Origin: Alphaproteobacteria bacterium
GTDB taxonomy: Bacteria > Pseudomonadota > Alphaproteobacteria > Micavibrionales > Micavibrionaceae
DNA length: 64,000 nucleotides
Assembly: GCA_021775995.1 (NCBI GenBank)
Contig: JAJFGS010000011.1
Span: 186,001-250,000, forward strand
Direction: 5' to 3'
Shown here: positions 9,040 to 17,925 of the stretch, piece after piece
How the letters are laid out: each line of letters begins with the position of its first letter
Numbering within the stretch: the first letter of the stretch is position 1
The notes under the pieces: model-generated
The model's database searches: none
What the model saw: only the letters and a program-made list of their open reading frames with translations
What the model was told of the DNA's origin: nothing
Made by a program: the position numbers and the translations under genes

Positions 9040-10623
9040 TTGAGTGAAGAAATTGCAATTCAAAAAAAGATGGCGAATAAAGCTTTAGCGCAAATTCGTT
9101 CGCTAACCCTTGGAAACGGTGTCAAAAAGGATTCGATTCATATCATTAAAGACAGTAGTGAGATGATCAATTGTGAAGCTATAACGCATCTTGAATTAAT
9201 TCATGAAGTTAAAGAAGAACAAAAAAAAGGCCAGCATCAGGCTGGAGAAATCATAGAAGACCTCACCACTCTTCCAAAAATTATTGAAAAAATTTCTTCT
9301 AGTGCCATTAAAAATATAGACATGCGAAAAGCCATGTCTAATGTGCTTTTATCACGTCCTGATAAAGGGTTTTCTATCCATGCCGAACAATTTGATGTTG
9401 AACCACTAAACAAAGAATTTTGTTCTTTTCAGCCCTGCCAAGCCTGCCAAGGCAATGGAAGCGCGACATGCCAAACCTGCAACGGACAAAAGATAGAAAA
9501 ATGCAGCCAATGTTACGGGCGGACAACAATAAATTGTAATTTCTGTAGCGGAAGCGGCATTAAAAAAAGCAATGATGGTGTTGAAAGGCAATGTAACCGC
9601 TGTTTTGGTAAGCGAAATATAAAATGTCCACGATGCCAAAGCAGAGGCACCCTTCCTTGCAGAAAATGTGGCGGTACAGGTAATACAAAATGCGGAACAT
9701 GTGGCGGTATTGGAGTATTTACCTATATTACAAAAATTATATTTAAAATGAAAACCCTCTTTGAAATTGATCGCGCTTCACTACCCCATCCTGCTGTAAA
9801 AATGATCGAAAATAGTGGCGGTAAGTTAGTTGAGAACGGTCACATTAAAATTCATGGTGAAGCCGTCAAACGTGAAGATGGGGGGTTAGCCATACAGTAT
9901 AAAGTTCAATTCCCATACGCGGATTTAGACATCGGCGTCAATGGCAAACCTATAAAAGTCCATATGTTTGGCTTTAAGGCTAAAATGTTAAAGGTTTCTA
10001 ATTTTCTCGATCAATTAATAGAACAAAATTATGCTCTCCTACTCCGCGCTGCAAATAATGACGGTAATGTTGTCGGCCATATACGAAAGGCAAGCAAAAC
10101 CAGAATGATTGGCGAGGGGCTTTTGTTTTCTGTAACCATGCGACCTAAAAAAGCAATGATGACCCTTAAAAAGAAATTTCCTATAGGGGCCAGCAATGAA
10201 ATTATAAAAGATATAATTATTCAGTCAAATAAAGCCCTGATTAACATTAGCCGAAAAAGCCATCTCAGCGGCCTTGGAATTGGCCTAGCGATAACTGGTA
10301 TTATAAATGCAGCATATTTCTTTGGGCCTGTACGTACTATAGTTTCAGGTAAATTAGGGGACACCCTAGCATTAACAGCGACAGATTTTATATTAATCCC
10401 GATAGGCGGTGTCATCACAATGATGGTTTCAAAATACATGGCTGCTAGCCCGCTAAAAAAAGCATTAGGGCCTCTTATGCCAGAACGTCAACGCAGTGCT
10501 TTTAAACCTATTAATCACAACAGCCAGTGGCCCGCCTATGTCGGTAGTGCCATTATTTTTATTATTGCTGTTTCTTTAACAACCGTCATGAGCCCCGCAA
10601 CACCAAGCTGGTTTTTATTTTAA
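9040..10623 (+). CDS. Membrane protein with eight DnaJ-type CxxC zinc motifs
   Basis: Not recognised as a named family. Residues about 133-228 contain eight CxxCxGxG-like motifs in a row (CQAC, CQTC, CSQC, CNFC, CNRC, CPRC, CRKC, CGTC), the pattern of the DnaJ cysteine-rich domain, which has only four. No J domain (HPD motif) is present. A soluble region of about 180 residues follows, then three hydrophobic stretches near residues 408-430, 440-465 and 500-522. This suggests a membrane-anchored protein with a large zinc ribbon facing the cytoplasm; binding of unfolded protein or RNA is inference. The start is uncertain: TTG at 9040 or ATG at 9070 (MANKALAQ), neither with a strong ribosome-binding site. 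It is divergent from mnmE across 230 bp and looks like a single-gene unit. Confidence 0.6.
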   Translation: MSEEIAIQKKMANKALAQIRSLTLGNGVKKDSIHIIKDSSEMINCEAITHLELIHEVKEEQKKGQHQAGEIIEDLTTLPKIIEKISSSAIKNIDMRKAMSNVLLSRPDKGFSIHAEQFDVEPLNKEFCSFQPCQACQGNGSATCQTCNGQKIEKCSQCYGRTTINCNFCSGSGIKKSNDGVERQCNRCFGKRNIKCPRCQSRGTLPCRKCGGTGNTKCGTCGGIGVFTYITKIIFKMKTLFEIDRASLPHPAVKMIENSGGKLVENGHIKIHGEAVKREDGGLAIQYKVQFPYADLDIGVNGKPIKVHMFGFKAKMLKVSNFLDQLIEQNYALLLRAANNDGNVVGHIRKASKTRMIGEGLLFSVTMRPKKAMMTLKKKFPIGASNEIIKDIIIQSNKALINISRKSHLSGLGIGLAITGIINAAYFFGPVRTIVSGKLGDTLALTATDFILIPIGGVITMMVSKYMAASPLKKALGPLMPERQRSAFKPINHNSQWPAYVGSAIIFIIAVSLTTVMSPATPSWFLF

Positions 10624-10626
10624 TAC

Positions 10627-10719
10627 CGACTAAAACCTAATCGCTCCCGCCTTATTTCTAAAGCAGGAGCGATCAAGGGACGTATGAAAACCATACGTGA
10701 GCCAGTAGCAGTTCAGTCG
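10627..10719. repeat. Palindromic intergenic element, copy B
   Basis: Fills the gap between two convergent genes. Weak outer arms CGACTAAAAC (10627) and GTTCAGTCG (10711-10719) enclose a strong hairpin (ATCGCTCC ... GGAGCGAT, about 10640-10673) and a second hairpin ACGTATG-AAAAC-CATACGT at about 10680-10697. The latter is followed by GAGCCAGTAGCA, the same centre and tail as copy A. The first hairpin may also terminate the gene at 9040-10623, although no T-run follows. Confidence 0.5.
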
Positions 10720-10724
10720 TTCAT

Positions 10725-11291
10725 TCAAAAACTGTGTTTTTTCTTCTTATTACGTTTTTGCAGTTTTAAGGTCTGGTCATTCTTACAACCTCTGTAAGCA
10801 GCAATAGCGAGGGCACGGGGATTGCTGCCTGATGAGATGCTCCGAAGTTCTGGACCAATTTGAACACGTTGTGTTGGATTAACTAATTCGCGGGGACCGA
10901 GGGCAATACGAACCCCAAGAACTAAACCAAGCGCAACAGGAACGGCTTTGTTTCCGGCAGGGCGCCGGTATTTACTCTGGTCAGCGAAATCCTTGTGCTT
11001 TGCATCTGGGGAAAGATGCGCGTTGAGATAGGAGAGACAAGAATCGACCTGAGAAGATTGAGGAGATTTTCGTGTGTATGAGAGAGTATAATCTTCGCGC
11101 ATCTCCTCTAGATTTAACGCGGAAGCTTTCGTTGTTTCGATAGCAAATGCGGGCGCGATAACAGATATCACGACGACAAATCCAAATAAAACCATCAGAG
11201 GGTATGCAAAACGCAAAACATTTTTTCGTTTGAAAAATATGCGTCGTTCACTCTGAAAAGCTGTTTTATCTTTTTTTAAATCATTTCCCAT
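10725..11291 (-). CDS. Unknown membrane-anchored protein
   Basis: 188 residues from the ATG at 11291, which has AGGTGG about five bases upstream; a GTG three codons earlier overlaps that ribosome-binding site and is less likely. A basic N-terminus is followed by one hydrophobic segment (LRFAYPLMVLFGFVVVISVI), then a region with two cysteines (SCLSYL and YRGCKND). It ends in a very basic KRNKKKKHSF tail. The middle KAVPVALGLVLGVRIALGP is mildly hydrophobic. No family was recognised. The topology suggests a periplasmic or secreted body with an uncleaved or cleaved signal segment (APAFA could be a cleavage site). It lies 226 bp downstream of rho in the same direction of transcription, separated from it by a terminator. 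Confidence 0.55.
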   Translation of the reverse strand: MGNDLKKDKTAFQSERRIFFKRKNVLRFAYPLMVLFGFVVVISVIAPAFAIETTKASALNLEEMREDYTLSYTRKSPQSSQVDSCLSYLNAHLSPDAKHKDFADQSKYRRPAGNKAVPVALGLVLGVRIALGPRELVNPTQRVQIGPELRSISSGSNPRALAIAAYRGCKNDQTLKLQKRNKKKKHSF

Positions 11292-11461
11292 TTGAACCAC
11301 CTATTTTTTTATTTTTGTACAATTCATTTGGCGATTGCACTTTTTCCTTCTTAGATAAAACGAGGAAGCGCTTTATCCATGATTAATTAAAACACGTAAG
11401 TTACATTATGGCAATTAGTATCGTTTCGATTTTATGGGGAGTTTATCTAAAATTTTAAGCA

Positions 11462-11490
11462 ATAAAAAAACCCAGCTAAACAACTGGGTC
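11462..11490 (-). terminator. Rho-independent terminator of rho
   Basis: On the minus strand a stem ACCCAG/CTGGGT (11470-11489) with an eight-base loop is followed by a run of seven T. It lies 26 bp after the rho stop codon. Confidence 0.85.
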
Positions 11491-11516
11491 ATTTAAATCT
11501 ATAGGTGGTTAAATTG

Positions 11517-12773
11517 TTACTGATTCATGCCATTAAAGAACTCATCATTCGATTTGGTTTCTTTCATTTTACCAAGCAGGAATTCAACAGCGTCTACAGT
11601 TCCCATTGGATTAAGAATACGACGAAGAACCCACATTTTTTGTAAGGTATCTTTATCAACCAGAAGCTCTTCTTTACGCGTACCAGATTTTTGAATATCA
11701 ATCGCTGGGAAAACACGTTTATCAGAAATCTTACGATCCATAACAATCTCAGCATTACCCGTTCCTTTGAACTCCTCAAAGATAACTTCGTCCATACGTG
11801 AGCCCGTTTCAATCAAAGCTGTCGCAATAATTGTCAATGAACCGCCTTGTTCAATATTACGTGCCGCGCCAAAAAAACGTTTCGGACGTTGGAGCGCATT
11901 CGCATCAACACCACCTGTTAGAACTTTACCGGACGATGGCACAACCGTGTTATAAGCACGCGCCAAACGCGTAATAGAATCTAATAAAATTACAACGTCA
12001 CGTTTATGTTCAACCAAACGTTTTGCTTTTTCTAAAACCATTTCAGCAACCTGTACGTGCCGTGACGCTGGTTCATCAAAAGTCGAAGAAATGACCTCAC
12101 CACGAACAGAGCGCGCCATATCAGTCACTTCCTCTGGACGTTCATCGATAAGGAGAACAATAAGGTAGGAATCTGGGTGATTTTCAGCAATAGAGGTTGC
12201 CATATCTTGCAACATCACCGTTTTACCAGTTCTTGGCGGCGCAACAAGCAACGCCCGTTGACCAAAACCAATCGGTGACGTCAATTCAATCATGCGTTGC
12301 GTATATGCTTTTTTTGTCGGGTCATCACGCTCAAGCTTGATTTTGCGATCTGGATAAAGCGGCGTTAGGTTATCAAAATTAATACGGTGACGAATTTTTT
12401 CTGGGGCTTCGTTATTAATACTACTGACTTTTAACAACGCAAAATAACGTTCGGATTCTTTAGGGGCGCGAATTTCACCGTCAACGATGTCCCCTGTACG
12501 TAAACCAAAACGGCGTATTTGTGAAGGAGATACATAAATATCATCTGGACCAGGAAGGTAATTTTCTTCAGGAGAGCGTAAAAAACCAAACCCATCTTGA
12601 AGAACTTCTAAAACCCCACCGCCAGCAATAGGCGCTCCTTGATCAGCCAATTCCTTTAAAATCGCAAACATCATGTCTTGCTTACGCATCGTATTGCAAT
12701 TTTCAATGCTTAGCTCTTCAGCAAAAGCCAGAAGCTCAGACGGTGAGCGGGATTTAAGTTCCTGTAAATTCAT
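11517..12773 (-). CDS. rho: Transcription termination factor Rho
   Basis: Rho is the hexameric RNA helicase that ends transcription of untranslated RNA. The 418-residue product has the N-terminal Rho-N helices ([20 protein letters not shown]), the RNA-binding cold-shock domain with DGFGFLRSP, and the ATPase core with APPRTGKT near residue 177 and [13 protein letters not shown]. It is full length and typical. The 294-bp leader (12774-13067) holds no evident gene. The neighbouring hemJ is the usual partner in alphaproteobacterial origin regions. Confidence 0.97.
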   Translation of the reverse strand: MNLQELKSRSPSELLAFAEELSIENCNTMRKQDMMFAILKELADQGAPIAGGGVLEVLQDGFGFLRSPEENYLPGPDDIYVSPSQIRRFGLRTGDIVDGEIRAPKESERYFALLKVSSINNEAPEKIRHRINFDNLTPLYPDRKIKLERDDPTKKAYTQRMIELTSPIGFGQRALLVAPPRTGKTVMLQDMATSIAENHPDSYLIVLLIDERPEEVTDMARSVRGEVISSTFDEPASRHVQVAEMVLEKAKRLVEHKRDVVILLDSITRLARAYNTVVPSSGKVLTGGVDANALQRPKRFFGAARNIEQGGSLTIIATALIETGSRMDEVIFEEFKGTGNAEIVMDRKISDKRVFPAIDIQKSGTRKEELLVDKDTLQKMWVLRRILNPMGTVDAVEFLLGKMKETKSNDEFFNGMNQ

Positions 12774-13067
12774 GGTTAAGTCTCTTTGTGGGAATGAATA
12801 ATCTCAAATGATATATGAGAAAAATTGAGTAGTCCTGTTATGTGATTGTAAATTAAACTATTGTAATAATTGGAAAATTTTATTTTTCTTACTTGGCCTG
12901 CGTGAAATATTCCTCTCGCGCTTTGGCTAAAAACTAACCACACAAACTTTTAAAATGTTGTGAAATCCAAGTAAGATAAAGATGTTATAGCCAGATGTAT
13001 GCCTTGAGTCAACTATTTCTTATTCATAAAAATAATATCATAATAAATACATTATGGCAATATAAAT

Positions 13068-13529
13068 TTAGAGTGGCCTCACAACAACCATGACAACAAT
13101 GATAATCATCAGAATGGTGGGAACCTCATTCCAGTAACGATAAAACTTTTCTGAGTGCTGGTTGGCATCTCTCTCAAATTGTTTGCGCCACCGCGCGTAC
13201 AGGCCATGAACAGCCGTTAGCAGAATAACAGCTGTCAATTTTGTGTGCATCCAGGGTTGTTGGAATAAATCAGGATTGAGCCACAGCATCAGGCCGCCAA
13301 AGACAAAAGCCACAATCATCGCCGGGTTAATAATAAAACGCAGTAAGCGGCGCTCCATCACTTTGAGCGTTTCAGACAGCTCCGAGCCTTTCGTCGCCTT
13401 CACATGATAGACGTACAGCCGTGGCAAATAGAGCATTCCTGCCATCCACGAGATAACGGCAATGATATGAAAGGCCTTAAGCCATAGATAATTTGCTAAT
13501 AGAAAATCAGTCACTATTAAACCCATCAT
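13068..13529 (-). CDS. hemJ: Protoporphyrinogen IX oxidase HemJ
   Basis: HemJ is the membrane protoporphyrinogen oxidase that serves as the penultimate heme enzyme in most alphaproteobacteria. The 153-residue product has four hydrophobic helices. It carries the family segment KAFHIIAVISWMAGMLYLPR, with the conserved histidine in the first helix, and the MHTKL segment with the conserved lysine. It overlaps the preceding gene. The ATG at 13529 overlaps by 23 bp; a GTG at 13514 would give MTDFLLANYLW, closer to common HemJ N-termini and with a shorter overlap, so the start is open. With hemH and hemE it forms a heme group, interrupted by two unknown genes. Confidence 0.88.
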   Translation of the reverse strand: MMGLIVTDFLLANYLWLKAFHIIAVISWMAGMLYLPRLYVYHVKATKGSELSETLKVMERRLLRFIINPAMIVAFVFGGLMLWLNPDLFQQPWMHTKLTAVILLTAVHGLYARWRKQFERDANQHSEKFYRYWNEVPTILMIIIVVMVVVRPL

Positions 13530-14238
13530 AAATTTCAGGAATCCATTCAGAAAGAGTTTCTATATCATCCCAATTTAAAACAATGCCCAAATTATTTACG
13601 TTAAGGCCATCTTGAAAATTAGAATCTTCTGCTTCTGTCCAAAATTGCTCATAATTATTGTTAAGTGTTAAATGTAAATTATCTTTATCTCTATATCCGC
13701 TTCTCAAAGGAAGTAATTTAATATTCCAATCAATTTTATCGTCAAAATACGGAATTTCATAAATATAACCAACATATGATTTTCTGCTTTTAAGACAAAC
13801 TAAAACAGGTCGGGCACTTAAAAAACAATTTTTAATTAATAAAGCTTTAGACCCTCTGGATTTATAAGCCATATTCAAAGAGAACATTCTAAAATTTATT
13901 ATCAACCTATTGTTTATATTTAATAATCTTACTACATTTACAATTAAGCTAATAAATAATGTAATTACAAATGCAGAAACAGACGTATTCGTAACCGTAT
14001 TAGAATCACTCTTAAGAATAAGAGATTGTAAGCCTTTATTTATTTGGGATGGTATATCCCATGACCAAGATTGAATTAAATACGTAAAAACATAGACAGC
14101 CAAACCCATTACAAAAGTTGCGAGAACGAAATAATAACCGTTCTTATCTTTCATATTATATCTAGTTAAAGGTATGGCATGGCTTATTAAAAAACCTGAT
14201 ATAAGAATATAAATAAGATTGGAGAATAAATAAGTCAC
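13507..14238 (-). CDS. Unknown AT-rich membrane protein inserted in heme operon
   Basis: 243 residues. Three hydrophobic stretches lie in the N-terminal half: around residues 5-20, around FVLATFVMGLAVYVFTYL, and around VSAFVITLFISLIVNVVRLL. They are followed by a soluble C-terminal domain with KSRKSYVGYIYEIPYF and LLPLRSGYRD. The multi-helix plus small cytoplasmic domain layout faintly recalls DUF6338-type proteins, but no family can be claimed. The gene is visibly richer in A and T than hemH or hemJ. Together with the small gene upstream it splits hemH from hemJ, which suggests a later insertion. Its stop overlaps the hemJ start, so translational coupling has arisen. Confidence 0.6.
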   Translation of the reverse strand: MTYLFSNLIYILISGFLISHAIPLTRYNMKDKNGYYFVLATFVMGLAVYVFTYLIQSWSWDIPSQINKGLQSLILKSDSNTVTNTSVSAFVITLFISLIVNVVRLLNINNRLIINFRMFSLNMAYKSRGSKALLIKNCFLSARPVLVCLKSRKSYVGYIYEIPYFDDKIDWNIKLLPLRSGYRDKDNLHLTLNNNYEQFWTEAEDSNFQDGLNVNNLGIVLNWDDIETLSEWIPEIYDGFNSD

Positions 14239-14250
14239 AAAAATTAGATT

Positions 14251-14436
14251 TTATTCTTTTAAAGAATGTTTTTTATTTTTATATTTTCTATCATTTTTGA
14301 AAGAATTATAACCCTCTTTACTACGTAATATATCAATAGGATTTACAAAAAGACCGCCATGAAAAGAAACTTCAATAAAGTTTATAATTGATTTTTTTTC
14401 TGCATTATCACGAGGGGCTATATTTTTTGATGGCAT
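14251..14436 (-). CDS. Small unknown AT-rich protein
   Basis: 61 residues from the ATG at 14436 (MPSKNIAPRDNAEKK), preceded by AGGAG nine bases upstream; an ATG at 14487 lacks such a site. It is charged and ends in a lysine-rich tail (NDRKYKNKKHSLKE), with no membrane segment. It lies 12 bp upstream of the 243-residue membrane protein on the same strand, so the two probably form a pair. No family was recognised. Confidence 0.5.
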   Translation of the reverse strand: MPSKNIAPRDNAEKKSIINFIEVSFHGGLFVNPIDILRSKEGYNSFKNDRKYKNKKHSLKE

Positions 14437-14541
14437 TTTGAAAATCTCCTTTAACCTATTGTAACAAAATACGGAATCTTTAGGCAATTACTAAATTAAC
14501 GAGTAATTTGAATCACTTAAACAGCTATATTTTTTATGGAA

Positions 14542-15597
14542 TCATGTGCGCATACAACAATCTTTGAAATTTGAAGGGCACAAAGGTTTGCCTGTATGAG
14601 ATAGGGTTTTATTTTTACCGTTATTATCCAGCACTAGCTTCATCAAACCTTTTATAAAAACCTCAGACGTTCCTACCGTGGGCACACGATAAAAATCATG
14701 CAATCCCATTTTCTTGGCTAACGCACGATATTCAATTTCAATTTCAACCAGTGTTTCAACATGTTCTTGCGTAAAAGCATGGGGAAGAATAACAACACCA
14801 ACGTTATCATTGGCAACCTTTTGCAGCGCTTCTTCCGTTGAGGGCCCAATCCATTTTAAACGGCCCACACGAGACTGATAACAAATTTGCCAATCAGGAT
14901 TTTTAAGTCCTGTCGCCTTTATAATTTTTTCAGCACTTTGTTCACACTGCCATTGATAAGGATCGCCTTTTTCAATTATTTTTTCAGGCAGGCCATGCGC
15001 AGAAAGTAAAATACGCGGTGCCTTCCCTATCTCTTTTTCAGCTTGTACGTACACCTTCATAATATTTTCTGCAGACGCTTTAATAAAACCTTCTTCCCAT
15101 GGATAACAACAAATCTTGGTTGTGGGCATGTCCAAATCAATTTTAACTGTTTCTTTGTCCCACTCTTCAAAAGAGGAGCGGGTTGTCGTCGTTGAAAATT
15201 GCGGATAAAGCGGTAACAACATTATTTGGTCTGGTTGCCAATCTTTAACCCTTTGAGATACCTCTGCGGCCATGGGATGCCAATAGCGCATACAGACAAA
15301 GACTTTGAAGGTGCCCTCACCCTTCGCATTCAAAGTTTTTTCGAGTGCCTCTGCTTGCTCTGTAGAATTTTCAAGTAATGGGGATTTATCACCAAGCTCC
15401 TTATAGCTATTCCCTGCTTCACGTTTGGAGCGACGAATAGAAATAAGTTTTGCCAAGAAAAAACGTACAGGCAGTGATGCACGAATAATATTTTTATCCA
15501 TGAAAAAGCTAAACAGGAATGGTTTAATGCTTTCCTTTGAATCTGGACCACCCAAATTAAATAAAATAACGGCTGTTTTTTTAACGGGCTGGTTCAT
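14542..15597 (-). CDS. hemH: Ferrochelatase
   Basis: HemH inserts ferrous iron into protoporphyrin IX, the last step of protoheme synthesis. The 351-residue product starts with the usual AVILFNLGGPDSKES strand. It contains the SAHGLPEKIIEKGDPY block with the catalytic-site histidine and the LPHAFTQEHVETLVEIEIEY block. Four cysteines occur near the C-terminus (CPSNFKDCCM), a region where some ferrochelatases carry iron-sulfur ligands. It overlaps hemE by four bases (ATGA), so the two are translationally coupled. Confidence 0.95.
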   Translation of the reverse strand: MNQPVKKTAVILFNLGGPDSKESIKPFLFSFFMDKNIIRASLPVRFFLAKLISIRRSKREAGNSYKELGDKSPLLENSTEQAEALEKTLNAKGEGTFKVFVCMRYWHPMAAEVSQRVKDWQPDQIMLLPLYPQFSTTTTRSSFEEWDKETVKIDLDMPTTKICCYPWEEGFIKASAENIMKVYVQAEKEIGKAPRILLSAHGLPEKIIEKGDPYQWQCEQSAEKIIKATGLKNPDWQICYQSRVGRLKWIGPSTEEALQKVANDNVGVVILPHAFTQEHVETLVEIEIEYRALAKKMGLHDFYRVPTVGTSEVFIKGLMKLVLDNNGKNKTLSHTGKPLCPSNFKDCCMRT

Positions 15598-16634
15598 TTT
15601 TTAAAATTTCTAATAATAGAACAAAGGTTTTGAACATTTTCTGGCGGTGTTTCTTTGATTACACCATGGCCTAAATTAAAAATAAACGGCTTATCGGCAA
15701 ACGTTTCCAAAATTTTATTTGTTTGAGTTTCTAAAGCATTGCCACCCTCAAGTAAGATTTGAGGATCTAAATTACCCTGAACGGGCAGTAAATTCTGTAA
15801 ATTATCCCGCGCCCATTCAGGTTCCATTGAATAATCTAGCCCTATAGCCCTAATCCCAGTTTTTTGGGCGTATTGAACAGCTTTATCCGCCGCCTCTCTA
15901 GGAAAACCAATAATTGGTACATCTGGATATCGTACACGAATATTCTCAATAATTTGCTTCGTCGGCGCAATCGACCACGTGTTAAAATCTTCACCTTCCA
16001 AAATTCCTGCCCAACTATCAAAAAGCTGTAAGACCTCTGCTCTCGCTTCAATTTGTTTTATTAAATAATGGCTAGTTGCCTCAACCAAAATATCTATTAG
16101 TTTTTGAAAACTTTGAGGATCTTCAGCAGACCATTTTTTTGTCTGAGCGAAAGTCTTACTACCGCCACCTTCAATCATGTAGCACGCTACCGTCCAAGGC
16201 GAGCCCGCAAAACCAATAAGCGCTGTTTGATTATATTTTTCTGAATCAAGCTTTGATTTTACAAGCGAAACCGTTTCATAAATTGGATTAAGAACTTGAT
16301 CAATATTTTCAATATCCAATTTTTCAATATCCGATGGGGATTTCAAAGCGTCTAATTTTGGCCCTTCTCCCGTCTCAAACCTTAAGCTCTGCCCCAAAGC
16401 CTGCGGAATAACTAAAATATCCGAAAATAAAATAGCCGCATCCATGCCATAGCGGCGAACAGGCTGAATCGTAACCTCACTGGCCCATTCAGGGTTATAA
16501 ACCAAATCCAAAAATCCACCTGCCTGAGATCTTAGCTCTCGATACTCCGGTAAATAACGCCCTGCCTGACGCATAAACCAAAACGGAACTTTGTCGGTTT
16601 TTTGATTATTTAAATTTTGTAATATTAATTTCAT
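15594..16634 (-). CDS. hemE: Uroporphyrinogen decarboxylase
   Basis: HemE decarboxylates the four acetate side chains of uroporphyrinogen III to give coproporphyrinogen III. The 346-residue product has the N-terminal signature WFMRQAGRYLPEYR near residue 20, GFAGSPWTVACYMIEG, and the C-terminal FNLGHGV block. It is the first gene of the heme group and is transcribed away from the AT-rich region at 16635-17003. In Caulobacter the chromosome origin lies directly beside hemE. Confidence 0.96.
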   Translation of the reverse strand: MKLILQNLNNQKTDKVPFWFMRQAGRYLPEYRELRSQAGGFLDLVYNPEWASEVTIQPVRRYGMDAAILFSDILVIPQALGQSLRFETGEGPKLDALKSPSDIEKLDIENIDQVLNPIYETVSLVKSKLDSEKYNQTALIGFAGSPWTVACYMIEGGGSKTFAQTKKWSAEDPQSFQKLIDILVEATSHYLIKQIEARAEVLQLFDSWAGILEGEDFNTWSIAPTKQIIENIRVRYPDVPIIGFPREAADKAVQYAQKTGIRAIGLDYSMEPEWARDNLQNLLPVQGNLDPQILLEGGNALETQTNKILETFADKPFIFNLGHGVIKETPPENVQNLCSIIRNFKK

Positions 16635-17003
16635 CGTTAACTTTTCTCAATTCAGGTTTGCATCAAAGCAGAAAACCTAAAATATAAAAAGAATTAAAAA
16701 AAGGTTTTGGATAGTAGTAGAGGCTGTGAGAATCGGGGATTACTATTTACCCCAAACTTTGTACACAAGCCAAAAACTTTTGTAATGCAGACAGACTGTT
16801 GGAGTCGCATTTTTAGAGTTATAAATTTTGTACATCATTTTTTTATCCTATTCACACCTCCGATAACATCAAAAAAAAGTTTTTCAAAAGTGTGTAAAAA
16901 TGAAAATTTTTCTCTCCTCTGTTTTACACAAATTCTATCCAGTTTTTAATACATGTTCATAACAAGAACAAATAAAAATATAGAAAATAAAAGGGGAATA
17001 AAT
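16635..17003. other. Candidate chromosomal replication origin (oriC)
   Basis: AT-rich gap beside hemE, the position of oriC in Caulobacter and related alphaproteobacteria. Two sites fit the DnaA-box pattern TTWTNCACA exactly: TTTTACACA at 16922-16930 (+) and at 16891-16899 (-), 22 bp apart and facing each other. Two more have one mismatch: TTGTACACA at 16759-16767 and CTATTCACA at 16848-16856. Runs of A and T flank them (for example 16870-16890 and 16965-16990), as expected for an unwinding element. GANTC sites, targets of the CcrM methylase where present, occur near 16729, 16802, 17018 and 17022. The parS cluster 9-11 kb away fits. An 80-codon frame across the region looks non-coding. Confidence 0.6.
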
Positions 17004-17045
17004 ATGACAGCTCTTGCGAATCGATTCGGTTTCAACGACAATTAA
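17004..17045 (+). CDS. Possible 13-residue leader peptide
   Basis: ATG at 17004 preceded by AAGGGGA five bases upstream, encoding MTALANRFGFNDN and then TAA. The ribosome-binding site is better than that of the following gene at 17075, which is in another frame 30 bp downstream. It could be a translated leader or a chance frame; the evidence is the strong Shine-Dalgarno sequence alone. Confidence 0.3.
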   Translation: MTALANRFGFNDN

Positions 17046-17074
17046 TCAAAATAAATTTTAAGGCTCCTAATTGA

Positions 17075-17701
17075 ATGTTTTCAGATGCATATACTACGAT
17101 AGAACACGGTGATGCCGCCGCTTTGCTAGAAAAACTAAACACTAAAGTAGACGGCAGTGATTTTAGCTCTACCAACTCAAGAATTATAAGCCATTCTCTG
17201 CCTTTTTATAATGGTTATTCTCTTTTTGAGGTTAGCGATCTTGAAAGCAATCCGGTGCGTATTATCTCTTTTATTTACAAAGAAAATGGAACGACTGATG
17301 ATCTGTACATACTTGATGGAACTAACGAGCCTATTTATCTGCTTAATAAATTAGTGCCAGTATTTTTGAATGCAGAAAATGTTAATTCGTACGTACGGTT
17401 TTTCTTCTTTTATGTTCGTGGTCGATTTGGTCATTTTAATATTATTGAGAATGTTGATGAAATTAATTGGCGTGAAGAGCCTGCGCCTGCGGGACGCAGG
17501 GCCTTAGCTAAAATGATTGAGCCATTAGAATTAAAAAATGAAGACAAAGATGGTATTTATCATTTAAGTGCCAGTATCGTTTTTAAAAATTCATTATTTG
17601 AGTCTGATATTTTAGTAACAGAAGAAGGTAATGTTTCCTTAAATAATCAGGAAATGCTGGTTGAAGATATTCCTGTTCTCGATGATAGTTTTAAGCTGTA
17701 A
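17075..17701 (+). CDS. Conserved-looking unknown protein next to the origin
   Basis: 208 residues, soluble, acidic, no signal peptide or membrane segment. The central region NAENVNSYVRFFFFYVRGRFGHF followed by IIENVDEINW, and the C-terminal FKNSLFESDILVTEEGNV and VEDIPVLDD, look compact and folded. The position beside hemE and the candidate origin matches the uncharacterised gene flanking the Caulobacter origin, but homology cannot be asserted by eye. It is the first gene of a plus-strand series, and the intergenic region behind it carries a CtrA-like box. Function unknown. Confidence 0.65.
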   Translation: MFSDAYTTIEHGDAAALLEKLNTKVDGSDFSSTNSRIISHSLPFYNGYSLFEVSDLESNPVRIISFIYKENGTTDDLYILDGTNEPIYLLNKLVPVFLNAENVNSYVRFFFFYVRGRFGHFNIIENVDEINWREEPAPAGRRALAKMIEPLELKNEDKDGIYHLSASIVFKNSLFESDILVTEEGNVSLNNQEMLVEDIPVLDDSFKL

Positions 17702-17765
17702 ACCACCTAACTATTTACATAAAATTAATATATAGTAACAAAACCATGGTTATGGTTAATTCCTG

Positions 17766-17781
17766 TTAACACCCTGTTAAC
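17766..17781 (+). promoter_or_regulatory. CtrA-like binding site
   Basis: TTAA-CACCCTG-TTAAC fits the alphaproteobacterial CtrA consensus TTAA-N7-TTAAC exactly. Another TTAA at 17756-17759 is six bases before the first half, giving a second, imperfectly spaced box. The site is about 145 bp upstream of the DUF6782-like gene and about 0.8 kb from the candidate origin. It could regulate that gene or link the region to cell-cycle control. The remainder of the gap 17702-17925 shows no gene. Confidence 0.5.
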
Positions 17782-17925
17782 GCTTGGAAAAAAACTTCTC
17801 TTAAAATCCGTTTTAATGATTTTTGGTAGGAATTCGTTAATCCTTTTGGGGTCATAATTAAAGGGTAGGCAAATTTTTTATGCCGACAAAACAAAGATAA
17901 AAATCTTTAGGGACCTTTGGGAGTT

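Noticed and set aside
16707-16949. 80-codon plus-strand frame in the candidate origin
   Set aside because: Composition follows the AT-rich non-coding gap, there is no ribosome-binding site, and DnaA boxes lie inside it.
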